From: Buddleja alternifolia
Taxonomy: Eukaryota > Streptophyta > Magnoliopsida > Lamiales > Scrophulariaceae
Length of the DNA stretch: 64,000 nt
Assembly: GCA_019426215.1 (NCBI GenBank)
Contig: CM033400.1
Coordinates: forward strand, 16,290,568-16,354,567
Direction: 5' to 3'
Shown: positions 33,108 to 46,353 of the stretch, piece by piece
Position numbering within the stretch: the stretch's first letter is position 1
How the letters are laid out: every line of letters begins with the position of its first letter
The notes under the pieces: model-generated
The model's database searches: none
Told to the model about the DNA's origin: nothing
Seen by the model: the letters and a program-made list of their open reading frames with translations, nothing else
Position numbers and translations under genes: made by a program

Positions 33108-36098
33108 ATGGTAATCGTGACTTTTACAATATTAACGACGCTAAGACTAGATCTACTAAATTGAAAGGAAAAAGAACACATAATGTTAATTTGGTAGATT
33201 GGGTTTCAACAATCGATAACAACCCTACATGCTTTGTGACTAAGAGTCAAAATGAATTGGGTTGGTTATGACATAGAAAATGAACCACCTCAACTGTAAG
33301 GAAATCTCTAAACTAATATCGCTAAATCTTGTAGAGGGATTACCTAAGGGTTCCTTTCAAAAAAATGGCTTATGTGATGCATGTTAATTGGGTGAACAAG
33401 TTAAATTATCTTTTAAGAAGAAACTGCATCTATCTACTTCTAGAATTCTTGAATTATTACATTTGGATTTGCTTGGTCCTATTCAAATCAAGAGTGATAG
33501 TGGTAAAAAGTATTCGCTAGTGATAGTTGATGATTTCTCACGCTATACATGGGTAGAATTTTTAGCGTCCAAATATGAAACTAGTGTCAAGCTCACAACG
33601 CTAATTCATCAATTACAAACTTCAAAAGATCTTAATGTGACAAGAATTAGAAGTGATAGAGAAACTGAATTTACTAACCATAGTGTTATGAAGTTTTGTA
33701 TAGATTTTGGAATACTACATGAGTATTCTGCACCTAGAACACCTCAACAGAATGGAGTTTCCGAGCGATAGAGCAGAACGCTTAAAGAAGCCGCTAGGAC
33801 AATGTTAGCCGAGTCCAAGCTGCCTCAACGGTTTTGGGCCGAGGCAATCAATACCTCTTGCTACACTTAGAATCAGTGTATGATCAACAAGCAACATGAA
33901 AAGACTCCGTATGAGTTATGGGAGTGACGTAAGCCTAATGTTTCTTATTTTCATGTATTTGGTTGAAAATGTTTCATTCATAACAATGGATCTCATAACC
34001 TGAAGATGTTTGATCCTAAAGCGGATGAGGGAATCTTTCTAAGTTGTGCCAAAAATGGAAAGAGTTTTCGCATCCTAAATAAGATCAAATCAAAGGTTGA
34101 GGAATCCATTCATGTTGTGTTTGATGATGCTAACCAAGAACCGAGTAAGATTAATATTGATGATGTAGGAGTTGAAGATCTTTCCCAAAAAATGTCACAA
34201 ATCAATCTTGGTGATGATAGTGATGATGATGAGGATGATGAGATCTTTGTGCCCAATCCTAAGGTTACTCGTGAGGTTATCAAAGATGATATTGCAAGAA
34301 CCACTGACGATCATGAAGAGAATGATCATCAAGAGGAAATTGGAACTGTGAATGATGAAGCGTTTGCACAAGAGACAAATGAGGGTCAAGTGATTGATGA
34401 TCAAGAGTCTCTCACCCTGTTCCAACCAGATTGAAAATGGCTTAGAGACCATCCACCAGAACTAGCAATTGGAGATATTGGAGCACCTATAAGGACTAGG
34501 ACCGCTACACTTAATGAGGCCATGTTCGCAAGTTTTCTATCTCAAATGGAACCAAATAAAGTGGATGAAGCACTTAGTGATTCAAGTTGGGTATAAGCGA
34601 TGCAAGAAGAGCTTAACCAATTTGAGTGTAGTAATGTTTGGACGCTAGTTCCAAGGCTAACTCACCAAGGAGTTATTGGGACTAGATGAGTTTTCAGGAA
34701 CAAAATAGAAGAAGATGGTATTGTTATAAGAAACAAAGCCATATTAGTTGCTCAGGGTTATTGTCAAGAAGAGAGTATTGACTTTGACGAAACTTATGCC
34801 CCTATGGCCCATCTTGAAGTGATTCAGATGTTCCTAGCATTTGCCGCATTCAACAAGATCATAGTGTATCAAATGGACGTGAAGAGTGCTTTCCTGAATA
34901 GTAAACTCCAAGAAGAGTTATATGTGAAGCAACCCCAGGATTCTTCAACAACCATGGCCAAAGTATGGTCTACAAATTAGATAAGGCACTCTATGGCCTT
35001 ACACAAGCACCAAGAGCATGGCATGATACTCTCTCTCTCTTTCTCATAGGTAAAGGCTTTTCAAAAGGCAGCGTTGACACAACGTTCTTTAAAATTATCC
35101 ATAATGAAGATATTCTCTTAGTTCAAATTTATGTTGATGATATTATTTTCGGATCTACTAATAAGCGATTGTGTGAGAAATTTTCTAAAATGATGTAAGA
35201 TCAATTTGAAATGCATTTTGGGCGAATTAACTTTCTTCTTAGGATCACAAGTTAAACAACTCCCTAATAGCATATTTATAAACCATGCTAAATATACAAG
35301 AGATATGATTAAGAAATTTGGTTTGGAAAATGCATCATCTTCAAAAATTCCAAGGAGCCAAACGCTTAAGTTAGATAAAGATGAAAGTGGGAAGAAAATT
35401 GATATCACTAACTATAGAGGTATCATTGGATCACTTCTTTATCTTACAGCTAGTAGACCTGATATTATCTTTTTGGTATGCATGTGTGGCATGCTTTCAT
35501 CTTGATCCTAGAGAGTCACACTTAATTGCTGCCAAGAGAATCCTTAAATACCTAAAAGGCACACAACATGTGGGCTTGTGGTATCCAAGGGACTCTCCTT
35601 TTGAACTAATTGGTTATTCAGACGTAGATTTTCCAGGATGCAAAATAGATAGCAAAAGTACTAGTGGTATATGTCAACTTCTAGGTGATAGATTGGTTTC
35701 GTGGCATAGTAAGAAACAACAATCCATAGTGACTTCTACCACTGAAGCTGAGTATGTAGCCACTGGAAGCTGTTATGCACAAATCCTTTGGATGAGGCCA
35801 CAACTTAGAGATTATGGAATCATCTTGTGTCCTACCTCAATCCATTGTGACAACCACCTCAATCCATTGTGACAACCAAAGTGCTTTAGCTATGACCTAA
35901 AACCTAGTCCTTCATTCTAGAACTAAACACATTGACATTCGTTACTATTTCTTGCATGACCATGTTCAAAAGAAAGATATCTCCATGCATTTCATTGCAA
36001 CTAACAAACAATTAGCAGATATCTTCACCAAAGCGCTCAACGAACAATGTTTTCTCACTTTGAGAAGTGAATTTGGTACGATTGATTTAAACTCTTAA
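33108..36098 (+). pseudogene. Element E pol remnant
   Basis: Homologous to 16154-19110 of element B. The integrase core is recognisable (HLDLLGP, RSDRETEF, QQNGVSER), with Trp at the codon that is TGA in B. It then meets stops at 33768 and beyond. Reverse transcriptase keeps IYVDDIIF near 35130, RNase H is in several pieces (35381-35872 and on), and the end LRSEFGTIDLNS stops at 36096-36098. Non-functional. Confidence 0.88.
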
Positions 36099-36892
36099 GC
36101 ATGAAACATCATATTTTTATAGGCATATAATTTAGGGGGAATCAGCTTTATTATAATGTCTAAAGCGATTTCAAAATTGAAATGAGTTATCAATTTTAGG
36201 GAGAACTTTAAAATTATACTTATTCTAATTAGTTGATCATTAGTGTTTATCTTTATGCATGAAAAATTGATCGCTAATAAAATAAAAGTACTATCTCTCA
36301 AAACGGATCAAATGTTCTTTATTAAAATAAGACGTTAGCGTTAAGAATATTCTCACTTTAACCTAAGTAACTTTCTCTGAAAATCATGCATTGTTTTCAT
36401 CGCTAAAGGTGGCGTGTGGATAAGTCCAAAAGATAAGATTTGTTAACTACCCACACGTTCCTATCAAATCAAACTGACGGTTAATAATACCTATATCAAA
36501 ATAAGCGGTTCAGTATTTGTACTTGCCTGGGTACGTGTCACTGTACTAACAGGCACGTGCAATTCATGCTGAATATCTTCAAAAATCTCAAAAGTTTTTG
36601 AAAAGTAACGGCGGACTCCAAATTTTATATTTACAGCAGTTATCCTAATTTTTCGCACCTTTTACATCCGTTTTTATGATTAAACGGCTCAAATTCAATG
36701 TTTTTCCTTTTGATTAACTACTTTCACGCATGGCATTTATCAAAGCAATTGAGGAGTTACTTTTTGTCATCTATTTAAACTCTTCAAATTTTTACAGAAA
36801 AACTTTATCACTTTCATATTCTCTTTGCTGTAAAAATTCTCTAAGGCAAAAAACTTTCTTCTTCCTCCTCAAAAAGTTTATCTTTTTCATCA
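36099..36892 (+). promoter_or_regulatory. Spacer between pol and third gene of element E
   Basis: Non-coding, with blocks that match 15311-16153 of B, among them CACGTG at 36554-36559, the ATCAAATCAAACTGACGGTTA block near 36463 and TATTTAAA at 36772-36779. The TATTTAAA ends 113 nt before the third-gene ATG (36893). Confidence 0.55.
36772..36779 (+). promoter_or_regulatory. Candidate TATA box of the third gene (E)
   Basis: TATTTAAA, same sequence and almost same distance to the ATG as in element B. Confidence 0.5.
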
Positions 36893-39800
36893 ATGGCACC
36901 ACCAAAGTCTTCCAAGTTTGATGCCGGAAAGTCCTCCAAAACCGATAAGACCATGGGTTTTAATGTTGGTTTCCTACTTAACTGGGAATACTTCTTTCAG
37001 AATTAAAACTTCCCGATGAGACAAATCCTTCCTCTCATTGAAGAATCTGGTTTAAGAACCCTTCTGACCTCTCATTCTCTAATTCATGAGGATGAAGTTA
37101 AACATTTATTTGAGCATGCTGCCATTTCTGACGATGGCACCTCTATTTCTTGTACTTTGCCTTCTACTGAAACCCTTTTTAGTCTTATTCCTCAACTTCT
37201 GGCTACTTTGTTACAAATGACTACTGATGATGTGAAGTTGAAGAAGTTTCCATGGGTGCTTCTACTAAAGTCTGGGAACAAGTTCGACGAGATGATGTTG
37301 ATGATGTGTACAAATTGAACTTCAAGAAGAATGACATGAAAGGTGAATATGTCATTCTGGCCGATATATGTGCAAAGAAGATCGAGTGTCGTAAAGGTTT
37401 GCTTGATAAGGTCTCCATAATCCAATATAAGATAATGATCGCCGTTTTGACCAAGCTGAAGGTCAACTGCGTCTCTATAAAGCAGCGATGCAGAAGTCAG
37501 TGAATCCCAAACCTTATGGGATTTTGCTTAGTTTTATTCTTAGCGCTAGTGGATACGTAACATCAAAAGGATCAAAAGTGCCGAAGACCAAATTCTACGG
37601 GAAAAAGATTATTGGAGAATTACTCAACCCAAAGCAAGTGGGTGGTGCAGTGGTTCCCAAGGAGGAGCGACAGAGACTCCTTGCTGGAGGTCTTGCTGAA
37701 GGTAAAGTTCGTGGTGACGTTGAGGAGCAAGCGACTTCCTCATCAGATGAGCAAGAAGAAGTGGTGGTCAAGCGACCACAAAGAAAAATTGTGGTGAAAG
37801 TCGCTGAGCCCTCCAAGCCAGCCAAAAAGTAGAAGAAGGAGACTAAGAAGAAGAAGAAGTCTCCCTCTCCTCCTCCAAGAACCCCTTCTCCTCCCCCAGC
37901 GACTAATGTCTCCCCGGAGACAGAAAAAGAAGCAGAAGTGCCGCTTGCCTGTAAGCACAAGTCGTGGTCTACTCCAAAAGGATCAACAAGTGCTCCAGTA
38001 GAGCCAGCGTTTGAAGAACCTACGAATGCCCCTCTTCCTATTCCTTCTGAACCAGTTTTAAAACCTGATTTCAAAAGATTCTGCTAGCAATCAGGGTAAG
38101 TACTTGTGACAAACAATGTACATTATCCTTTCCTTGTTTGTTATTAACGCTAGGATAAATTGTCTTTCAGCTTGAAGAGAATATAATATTCAGTATGTCC
38201 TGAATACTTTAGATGAGTCTAATATTCCAATTCGTGCCAATCCCCTCACTTCTTTACCGATTCAAGATGATGAAGAAGTCTTGGAGCCTGAGGCTATGGA
38301 AACAAATGTTTCTAAAGATCAAGCGACTGATATAGTCGAAGATAGATCACAGGGTAAGCGTTTTTGTCTTTTGTATCTCAAATCTCTACTTAGTAGAAAT
38401 TTTCCTTTTTCTCAAACGCTTGCATGTATCAGCTCAAAGTGTGCCAGAAGTTTATGCACGTCCTCCTCCCAAGGTGGCCGTAGAGTTGGATGTTGAAATG
38501 TCAACAGTGGTGGAAATCGCTAAAGAAATAGAAACGGTCCTTCCGGACGTTGAGATCTCTCAGGCCAGGGAAACGACTTTGGATGTTGAGCGGTCGATAG
38601 AAGTGGCCTTGATTGTCCCCACTCCAACTGGCGCTCCTCCTCCAGTGGTGAATTTATTTCCAAGAGGCTATGATGAAAATCTTGAGTACTACTATACCTG
38701 GAGATAAATGACCCTTCGGTAGATGATTGAGATGGAGCTCACTTTTCAGACGTCTCTCCACACTCCAGCTCTTTCAGACGCTTCAAAATTAGAAATTTTT
38801 GAAGAGCTTGCAACGCTAGGCCTGAAGTCCAAAAAGGATATTATTGTTCGTCTTGAGTATCTAGAGACTCCTCTCAGCGATTTGGCAGAGTTTGAAAGCA
38901 ACCGCTTTCAGGAAGTCGGCCGCAGTTTTGAACGCAATTATCCATTAAGCCGCATTCATGTTCAAATAAAAAATCCTCACATGGGCGATTGGGAGAAGAA
39001 CCCCGATGAAGAACAGTTAACTCCATAGGTTACTCTGCCCTGCGAAGAGTCGTCCATTCAGCCGCCAATAAGTCTTCACCAAAACCCCTACGCTTATGGA
39101 AAGGAAAGGGAGAAATGTTCAAAGAACAACCCAATCCAATTAATTTCAGGGTTGAAGATGAAGCCCGAGAATACCTAGCCAGAGTTTGGGCCGATAGCTT
39201 TGATGTTGAAAAGGAAAGATTCAAGAAACTACTCGAGGCCAAGAAAGATAAAGAATTGGCTGAGAAACATGGAAGACGCTGGATATTGGACACATCCAGG
39301 TGGGCTGAGGATTTTTATTTCATTTCCATTCAATTGAGGAGATGATAAAGTATCTGTTTCTCTTCAATTTTGAAAATGAGTATAGGCATCGAGGATACGC
39401 CTTGTTTTTGCTGCAAATGTGCGAATATCTAGTGGGAGAGGTGAATGCTTTGCCGTATTTCAGACAAGACATGGAACATTTTGTTTGCCATCAACTTTCT
39501 CAAATCAGTCAGGGAGAACGCTATGTCTTTCATCCGCAACAAAATTTTGCTCAGCGTATCCAACTAAATTTGAATGAAGTCACTTCCACAAGCAACCGAG
39601 ATGCCCTTTCTAGTCCTAGTGAAGTGCACACGCGTTTGACTGACGATAATGCAGATTTGCCTAGAGATAAAAGAGCGATTGTTGAGAATGCTCAATCGCT
39701 GGATATCATTTTCAACCATATTTTTGGTTTTAGTGATTTTCGTGGTTACAACCTTCATCCAGTCTTAATGTGTGAATAGAACATCCGAGTGGCCCAATTT

Positions 39801-41113
39801 CTTTCTCTTATCCAGCCAGTGGATCAGGCGCTAGCTCAAGCACTAATGCCTTTGTTAATGGACTTCATCAATTCGTACACAATTGGTGTAGAGATCCCGA
39901 AAGACGCTGAATTAGCGTTCAGTATTGAAGAGCATGGAGGCACTTAGTTTTTCATCCCGCGATCATTCTACCTAAGTCCAAGGCATGTTCTAGAAGCGAT
40001 TAGCCCAATCTGGGTCATCCCTGTTAAACGACCGATTTTTGTGGAAATCACAGAGTTGTAAGTGGACCTGCCTCCTACTGTTGAAGACGCTCCAATTTTA
40101 GATGCTGATATTCAAATGACAGAAGCCCTCGGCACTCTAGTAGTTGAGACGCCACTTGTTGATCAAGTTGCGCAGATAGAAGCTACAACTCAATCTTTTG
40201 ATCAAGCGATTCAAGAAGTACGGGACAAAATTGCTGAAGAACCCGAGGAACCTTTCATCAGAGACAAATCAAAGGGAAAGGCAGCAGTTTTAAGCTCATA
40301 TGAACTCATTCCATCTCTTGAGCATCCTTCGTCTTTTTCAGACTCAGATTTGGATAGTGACCAAGAGGTAAAAGATTTTAGAAAGGTAGTAAGGAACTCG
40401 CTCCACAATATTGAGGTTTCTTGCTAAAAAATGAGCCAAGAGGTATTCAAACGCTATTTCGCATCAGTAAAGGTAGTAAGAGTTTAATCGCTCGTTAGCT
40501 CAGAATGCTTCAGCGGATACTGAAAGACATCACACTTCCAATTCTGTAAGTTAAAACAAATTGCCCTCCTTGTAGATGAAGTCAGATTACTCCAATGGGA
40601 TATCGTTGAGCTATGCTCTTCCCTTGATGAAGTCAAGAAGGGGGAAGAAAAAGAAAATTCAAAATTTCCAAAAGCCAAAGGAAAAGCCTCGGATCCAATG
40701 TCCAAAACAGATAACAAAAATTGGTGCTCCATGTTTGAAGAGATTGTGATTTTGAAAAATATGCCCAAGATACTTCAGAGGCAGGTATAGGCTTCCCGAT
40801 CTGGATGTTGAATTTCTTGAAAGTATGGGTTTTCATGCTTACGCTGAACCTTTGAGAAGACCTCTTAACTGGAAGCTTTCCAATGATCGAGTCCAAGATC
40901 TTTCTCATGATCTTATCCGGAAGCTTGGAATTCCTCCAAGAGATTGGGTTGAAAGGCTGTTAGAGCTCAATGCATGTAAGCGCTAAAGAATGTTGTGAGG
41001 ACTACAACAAAATCTATCATACCACAATGGTAGACATTGACAGAGTTTTCTTAGATCTAGCGAATGAGATCTTCCAGCAAGAGATGTCAAAGAAGCGACA
41101 GAGAAGATGTTAA
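36893..41113 (+). pseudogene. Third gene of element E, three exons, broken
   Basis: Homologue of 10937-15310. ATG at 36893 begins MAPPKSS. Exon 1 ends at 38095, intron 1 is 38096-38170 (GTAAGTACTT...GTCTTTCAG), exon 2 is 38171-38353 (183 nt), intron 2 is 38354-38432 (GTAAGCGTTT...CATGTATCAG), exon 3 runs to TAA at 41111-41113. The exons line up in the same phase as in B. Stops occur early (TAA near 37005), in exon 2 (TGA), and several in exon 3. The region spanning B's exon-3 frameshift is in one frame here (39342-39779), showing that break is B-specific. Function unknown; no membrane segment seen. Confidence 0.82.
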
Positions 41114-41346
41114 AGAGATCGTGCTTTAATTTCTTTTATCTTCTGTTGCTTTATGATTGTTTTTTTTCCCCAGTGAAATCATTATATGCTTCAATTTACT
41201 GTATGAATGAATGATTGAACGCTGAAGCATCTTGTTGAAGCTAATCTAACATTAGCTAACTCATCTAACTTTCTAACGCTAACTTATGTCTTTTGGCTTC
41301 TCTTCAAACTCTTGAACTATAAAAGAGTTAAGCTCTTGACATCATC

Positions 41347-41360
41347 AAAAAGGGGGAAAT
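41347..41360 (+). other. Polypurine tract of element E
   Basis: AAAAAGGGGGAAAT immediately before the LTR; identical to that of element B. Confidence 0.88.
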
Positions 41361-42873
41361 TGTTAGGAAATTTCATGTTAGATGTTTTGATGATGACAAG
41401 ATAGGTTTCATGTTAGACCCTAAATATTGTGCAAGTTTATCTTTATTAAGTATGTTTAAACGTTTAACAAAGTTATCGAGTTGTAATTTTTAGATTAGGC
41501 TTGTAATTTTTATCATTGTAGATTTTAGACTAAGTATTGAATACTAAGCCCCTTATAGAATTCTAGGTGAGTCTGTCAGAGACAAAGTTCAAGATCAGCG
41601 TCTGAAGTCAATTGAAGATGATGATTTGTCTTAAGCGACTACCAATCGCTAAAGACATTTCAGGAGCTATGAATCAGCCCTCAAAGCCATCAAGAGATCA
41701 AATGATCAGATTCACCTAAAATAAATTTCGAAGTCATTAAGGACTTAAATGCAATCATCAACGAGCATTTATTTCCAACGAGAAATAAATTCAAACGCAT
41801 TAAATGCATGATACGAGCATTCAATGTGCTAAGGACGAATTGCATATGGAACAAGCCACCTTATAGGCTAAGACTGTTAGAATTTCAGAGTTGAAACTTG
41901 CCACATCAAATCGGTACAGTAGAATTTAGGAATGTCAGAGAAAGAATTATTCAGTCTCTATGTGAGAGGTACACGCCTACATGTGTCCAATGGACAAATC
42001 TCAAGAAATGCCTATAAAGAGTACCCTTCAGCAAACCCTAAAATACAATGATACACACGCATATATACAAGAAATAGGTCAAATCTTTGCTGAAATACTC
42101 TCAAGAAAAGTTTACCAAACTCCATAGCCAAAATCCTTCAAGCTTTTCATACATTCCAAAGGCAGTCACTGATATCTCAAACCTCTTGAAAGAAGCCTAC
42201 ACTATTATTAAGATATCCTACGTTGTTTGAACTTCTCTAATCAAACAAACCCTGTGACGAAACCCTCAACCTCTTTTATCTGTGTGAGAAAGTTGTTGAT
42301 ATTTGCAAGCAGCATTTCTGTGTGAGAGAAGCTTGTTGAAGAAGATCTCAAGTGGATCTGAAGTCTGTGTGATCAAGGAGCTCAAGATCAACTTCATTTC
42401 ATTCATCATTTGTAGAAATCCTCTATGTGAAGATTCTGATAATCATCTAGTGAATTCCCTCCGAGTGATAAGGAGAAAAAGGACGTAGCTGGGATTACAT
42501 CACCCAGTGAACCTTTCACATCTTGTGTTATTTATTCTTTACTGTTTTATTGCTTTATGTAATATTTGGATATCATTATTCAAAAGCATTAAAATCAGTA
42601 AGAGATTAATCGTCTAAACCAAACGCTAAGCATTAAATTCATTTCCACTGTGCTAATCCTGATTAAGCGATTTAAGCGTTACCCTACTTTGGTAATTGCA
42701 TAAATCGCTAGGTCTAAGTTATCTTATCTCTAGCGCTTGACCTAGCGATTTGCTTCCTAAGTGTTCAAATCTTTTAAGTGATATGAAATTTTTGAAGTCG
42801 AAAAAGACTTCAGGGTCTATTCAATCTCCCCCCCCCCTCTGTAGACCCTTTCGTATACCATTTGGAACCACTA
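41361..42873 (+). repeat. 3' LTR of element E
   Basis: Starts TGTTAGGAAATTTCATG; ends at a decayed GGAACCACTA where B has GGGACCACCA. About 1.5 kb, colinear with the B LTRs including the region that B's 5' LTR lost. A run of 10 C at 42828-42837 matches the G-run of the B LTRs. TATA box CTATAAAGA at 42012-42020. Confidence 0.9.
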
Positions 42874-42961
42874 AGAACAATTCACAATTTTCTAATCCAA
42901 TTAGGACAGTTTAGTCTAGTGAGAAAACTTCTCTCAAGTATTTCTTTTAGAGGATTATTAA
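42874..42961 (-). pseudogene. Element C gag N-terminus
   Basis: On the minus strand this reads a short gag start (LTRLNCPNWIRKL, then a stop, IVL), the typical beginning of this copia gag. It is the missing front of the gag at 26823-27241. About 100 codons between the two pieces are absent, so the D/E insertion was accompanied by a deletion. Confidence 0.65.
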
Positions 42962-44763
42962 CCATTTTGAGAGAGACATATGAAACTGCAGAGAATAAAG
43001 AAAGATTCAATTAGGTTATTATGTTATACACCAAGTAAAAATAAGCAGGACTATGATCTTTCAATTGGATCCACTACATTTTTTGAATTATGGCACCCCT
43101 ACTGCAATATTTGAAAATCTTATTGGAGTGATTTCATAGTGAATGATTGAGTTCTTTAATAAATCTGGTGAGTTGCAACCCATTAACGATATATGGCTCA
43201 CTAAATTAATTAAAATGGTAGTCCTTGCTAGCACTGTCAAACATGCGATTCAATCTTTAGTTAGGCTCATAGATCACGTGATTGCAACCATTTAATGATA
43301 TATATGTTGTGATTTATCTGAACTTGGTCCCATCAACTCTTATCAATCTAACAATTGAATTCCACTTTGCAACCCTTTGTCGACATATGAGGTGAAATTT
43401 ATTTCGATTGATGGCATCAAATGCACTTAGAAAATTTAAATTAATGTCACGATGCATAACCCCCACTTACTGGGAAGAAATTATGCATTTAGACATTAAT
43501 TCAATTCTCCTAAGTTTGATGGAGAGCCAGGACATCTAATTCCCTTTTATTCTAAATTCAGTATTATTCCAGTGGGAGAATTTCGCGTTTATTTAGTTTC
43601 ACTTTGCACATTAGCCATTTATAGCGCGCATACATGGATTATATAAAAAATAGAAGACGCCTACCTATTCTACTGCACATGCTTTCCATGGACTTATCTA
43701 GATGAGTCAAGCCAATGACACAATCGCGGGCTAGGGGGCCTATAAGATCTAACCTATGCCTAACTTCAGGTCTTCAAACTCCAAGCAGATCCTCTTCTAA
43801 AAAGGCCCTATTCTAATTAAATACATTCAAAGATCCAACCTATACATAAATCTATGGAAAATTAAAATACAAGTTGTGGGGCGGGGGGGGGGGGTACTAA
43901 AAAACCCGAAAAACAAAACCCAAAGATAAAACCTAGTCCATGGAAGGCATCCCATAACAAACAAGCATAAAAGCATTAAGCAACGGTAATTAATATGTTG
44001 GACTTCATAAATTAAAATCTAATTTTAATTAAGTGTGGTTTGAAAAATAATAGAATTAATTTAAATCTAATTATAAATTAATTCAACTTTAATCATATTT
44101 GTCATCAAATCAAGTTTAAATTCAAAAAACAAATCAATTTCCAATTGATTTGACAAAGAATTACTTCAAAATAAATTCCTTTGTTTAGGATTAGTTTTAA
44201 TTTCAAATCCAATTTAAAATTAGGCACAAAATTAATTTCCAAAATAATTTTATCATTTATTTAATTTTAAAACTATTTTAAAAACCTATAATTTATTTAA
44301 TTTTAAAATTGGATTGACCCATGGGTCTATCCATAGGTTGACTTCGCGGTCATACCCATTTTTTTTTTTTTAATATACATGTGTGTGGGTCACGGACAAC
44401 CCACAGCAGTTTGCTGGGTAGACTGTTCACGTGAGCAGCCTGCCCATCGACTGCTTTAGTGCACCCCCAGTGAGCGGCGTGTGCGGATTCTTCGGCGGCA
44501 CTGATGGCTTTCCAGAGATCGAATTTCTTATATGTTTTCAAAATCATATATTCATGTTCGTGCATTAATTCAAATCCAATATAAAAAAATGATTATATTA
44601 AAAAAAAAATCACGTAATTGTCTAACAACATGGATTTAACTTTCAAAAAATTTAAATATACACATGAACAATATAATCTAATAATATTTTCATGATGAAT
44701 TAATCATAAACATAAATTTCCAAGATTCGAATTTCAAAATAATCATTAAAAGCTATAAAGTTG
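42962..44763 (-). repeat. 5' leader of element C
   Basis: Non-coding leader similar to that of A (8346-9190) and, inverted, to 1669-2075. It has a G-run at 43880-43894 and AT-rich sequence at 43980-44340. The minus-strand ORF 44350-44565 shows no known motif. No gene supported. Confidence 0.7.
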
Positions 44764-44777
44764 GGCTCTAATAACAC
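44764..44777 (-). other. Primer binding site of element C
   Basis: The minus strand reads GTGTTATTAGAGCC beside the LTR; two changes from the initiator tRNA-Met site. Confidence 0.75.
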
Positions 44778-45830
44778 TGTTGTGAATCATGATTCAAGCA
44801 CACTGGAAATAAAAATATATCCGAATTCACAAACAAATCAACTTTGGGTTTTAATAATTTTATAAAGTAAAAACATGAAATTAAATTTCATTGATTTACT
44901 AAACTTTTTGTAGAGTTCGAAGTCATGATCTACACGGTAGCAGCAAACCTAGATCCCTACCTCTAGATATCACGCTGGAAAAAGACTTGAAGAAAAGTCC
45001 TCATCCTCTCGTTCAGTGGTGGCCGACGGCTAGGAATGAAAGGGGAGAGAGATTTTCTCTTCTTTTCTTTGCTGTCAAGTTTATAATCAACTAAATTAAT
45101 TAATCTAATAATTAATTTAGGATAGGATGAATATAATAACTAAATCTAATTAATCAAATCAATTAGTTTGTCTATCAAATGACAAATTAGCTAATTTATG
45201 TAATTTGACAACACAAGATTTTTTTGGGTTAATTCCTTGAAAGCGCGCTTCTCTAGGTTCATCTCAATTGGCATTGGGAGGAAACCAAGGATGTGAGTGT
45301 CATCTTATCAGTCACGTGGACTCACATTGACACCCAATTGAGATCAAAACTATTACATCAAGACAAACCTTTTGGTCACAGATACAGCGTGAGTATAAGC
45401 CTTCACCATAACATCTCGATCAAGTGAGAGTCATGGTTTGTGTCAAACTTATAGGACTCAATGATGTGCTTAATAAATCATAGTAACATGAAATTACCAA
45501 ACTACCCTGGTGTTCCACACAAGTTAGTTTTCCCGCTTTGTCAAAGACCTATAACTTTATGTACCAATGATTGCACAGGATGTTAACTCATTTACTACTC
45601 GGGACAGTAAATCCGATATTGGCAATCACCGAACAATTTCTACTAGTCCATCAGAACCGCAATTTTAGGTTGATCCCACCTACGGGTGAATTGGATTTAA
45701 CTACTCTAGTAACTCGTTCAGTGTCACATGTACAATCTTTGTGAATCCTCAAGTCTAAGGATCACGCACACTACCGTGACCTGCAACTCAATCATTGGCA
45801 TTCACCGAGTAATTACCCATGTGATTGAAT
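44778..45830 (-). repeat. 5' LTR of element C, truncated
   Basis: Starts TGTTGTGAATCATG and follows the A-type LTR, for instance the CATTGGGAGG block near 45280 and CCGAGTAA near 45808. Similarity in this orientation ends near 45830, several hundred bases before the expected LTR end. Confidence 0.7.
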
Positions 45831-46207
45831 TATGCCTTCCATGCCATCGAGAAATTAGATTGTTTAGGGCATTTAACTCTATGTTGTACAAACTATGTTT
45901 AATTAATAAAAGACATTTGTTTTTGTTCATATCAATCTTAATGGAAATAATAAAGTATTGAACAAATAAATCTCGAGTGATCAAGAGGGAGCTTCTACTT
46001 CTCATAGTTTGACGAGATCGACACTAGAAGTATTGGTTCTTTAATTTCATAAAAAGGGTTCGTGCAAGTCGAAGAGTCTTAATTGAGCATTATGACCGGA
46101 CTTGAGTGACGCAAGCTTTGACATAGAGTGTCACTCGGTCATTATAGAATAGTGGGAGCTTGTGCCATAAATATATCAATGAAATTGATATATTTGAACA
46201 TGGCTCA
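45831..46207 (+). repeat. Start of a plus-orientation copia LTR, cut by the CACTA element
   Basis: The sequence resembles the beginning of the LTR at 32276 (AATTAGATTG...GGGCATT, GTGGGAGCTTGT, ATATATTTGAAC) in plus orientation, opposite to the LTR fragment on its left. It stops at 46207, where the CACTA transposon begins; the rest would lie beyond the right edge. Confidence 0.6.
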
Positions 46208-46353
46208 CACTACTACAAAAATACACTATTACAGCAGTTTTTAGAAAACCGCTGAACGGAGGGGTTTATTACAGCAGTTTTTTGGTGAACAGCTATAATA
46301 GGGTTTCGCCGGGGACCTTTTATAGCGGTTTTTCGAAAAACCGCTGTAACCGG
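46208..46353. repeat. CACTA terminal and subterminal repeats
   Basis: After the CACTA tip, ACAGCAGTTTTT or AGCGGTTTTT units recur near 46232, 46272 and 46322, the last forming a hairpin with AAAAACCGCT. Such units are typical binding sites for CACTA transposase proteins. More occur at 47800 and 48020. Confidence 0.8.

Larger units (their letters stand above)
33108..42873 (+). mobile_element. Ty1/copia element E, same family as B, 5'-truncated
   Basis: Plus-strand sequence matches element B from the region between protease and integrase to the end of the 3' LTR: integrase, reverse transcriptase, RNase H, spacer, third gene, polypurine tract, LTR (41361-42873). The 5' LTR, gag and protease are absent; the break near 33108 has no duplication. 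Many stops show it is older than B. It gives an independent copy for comparing the third gene. Confidence 0.9.
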
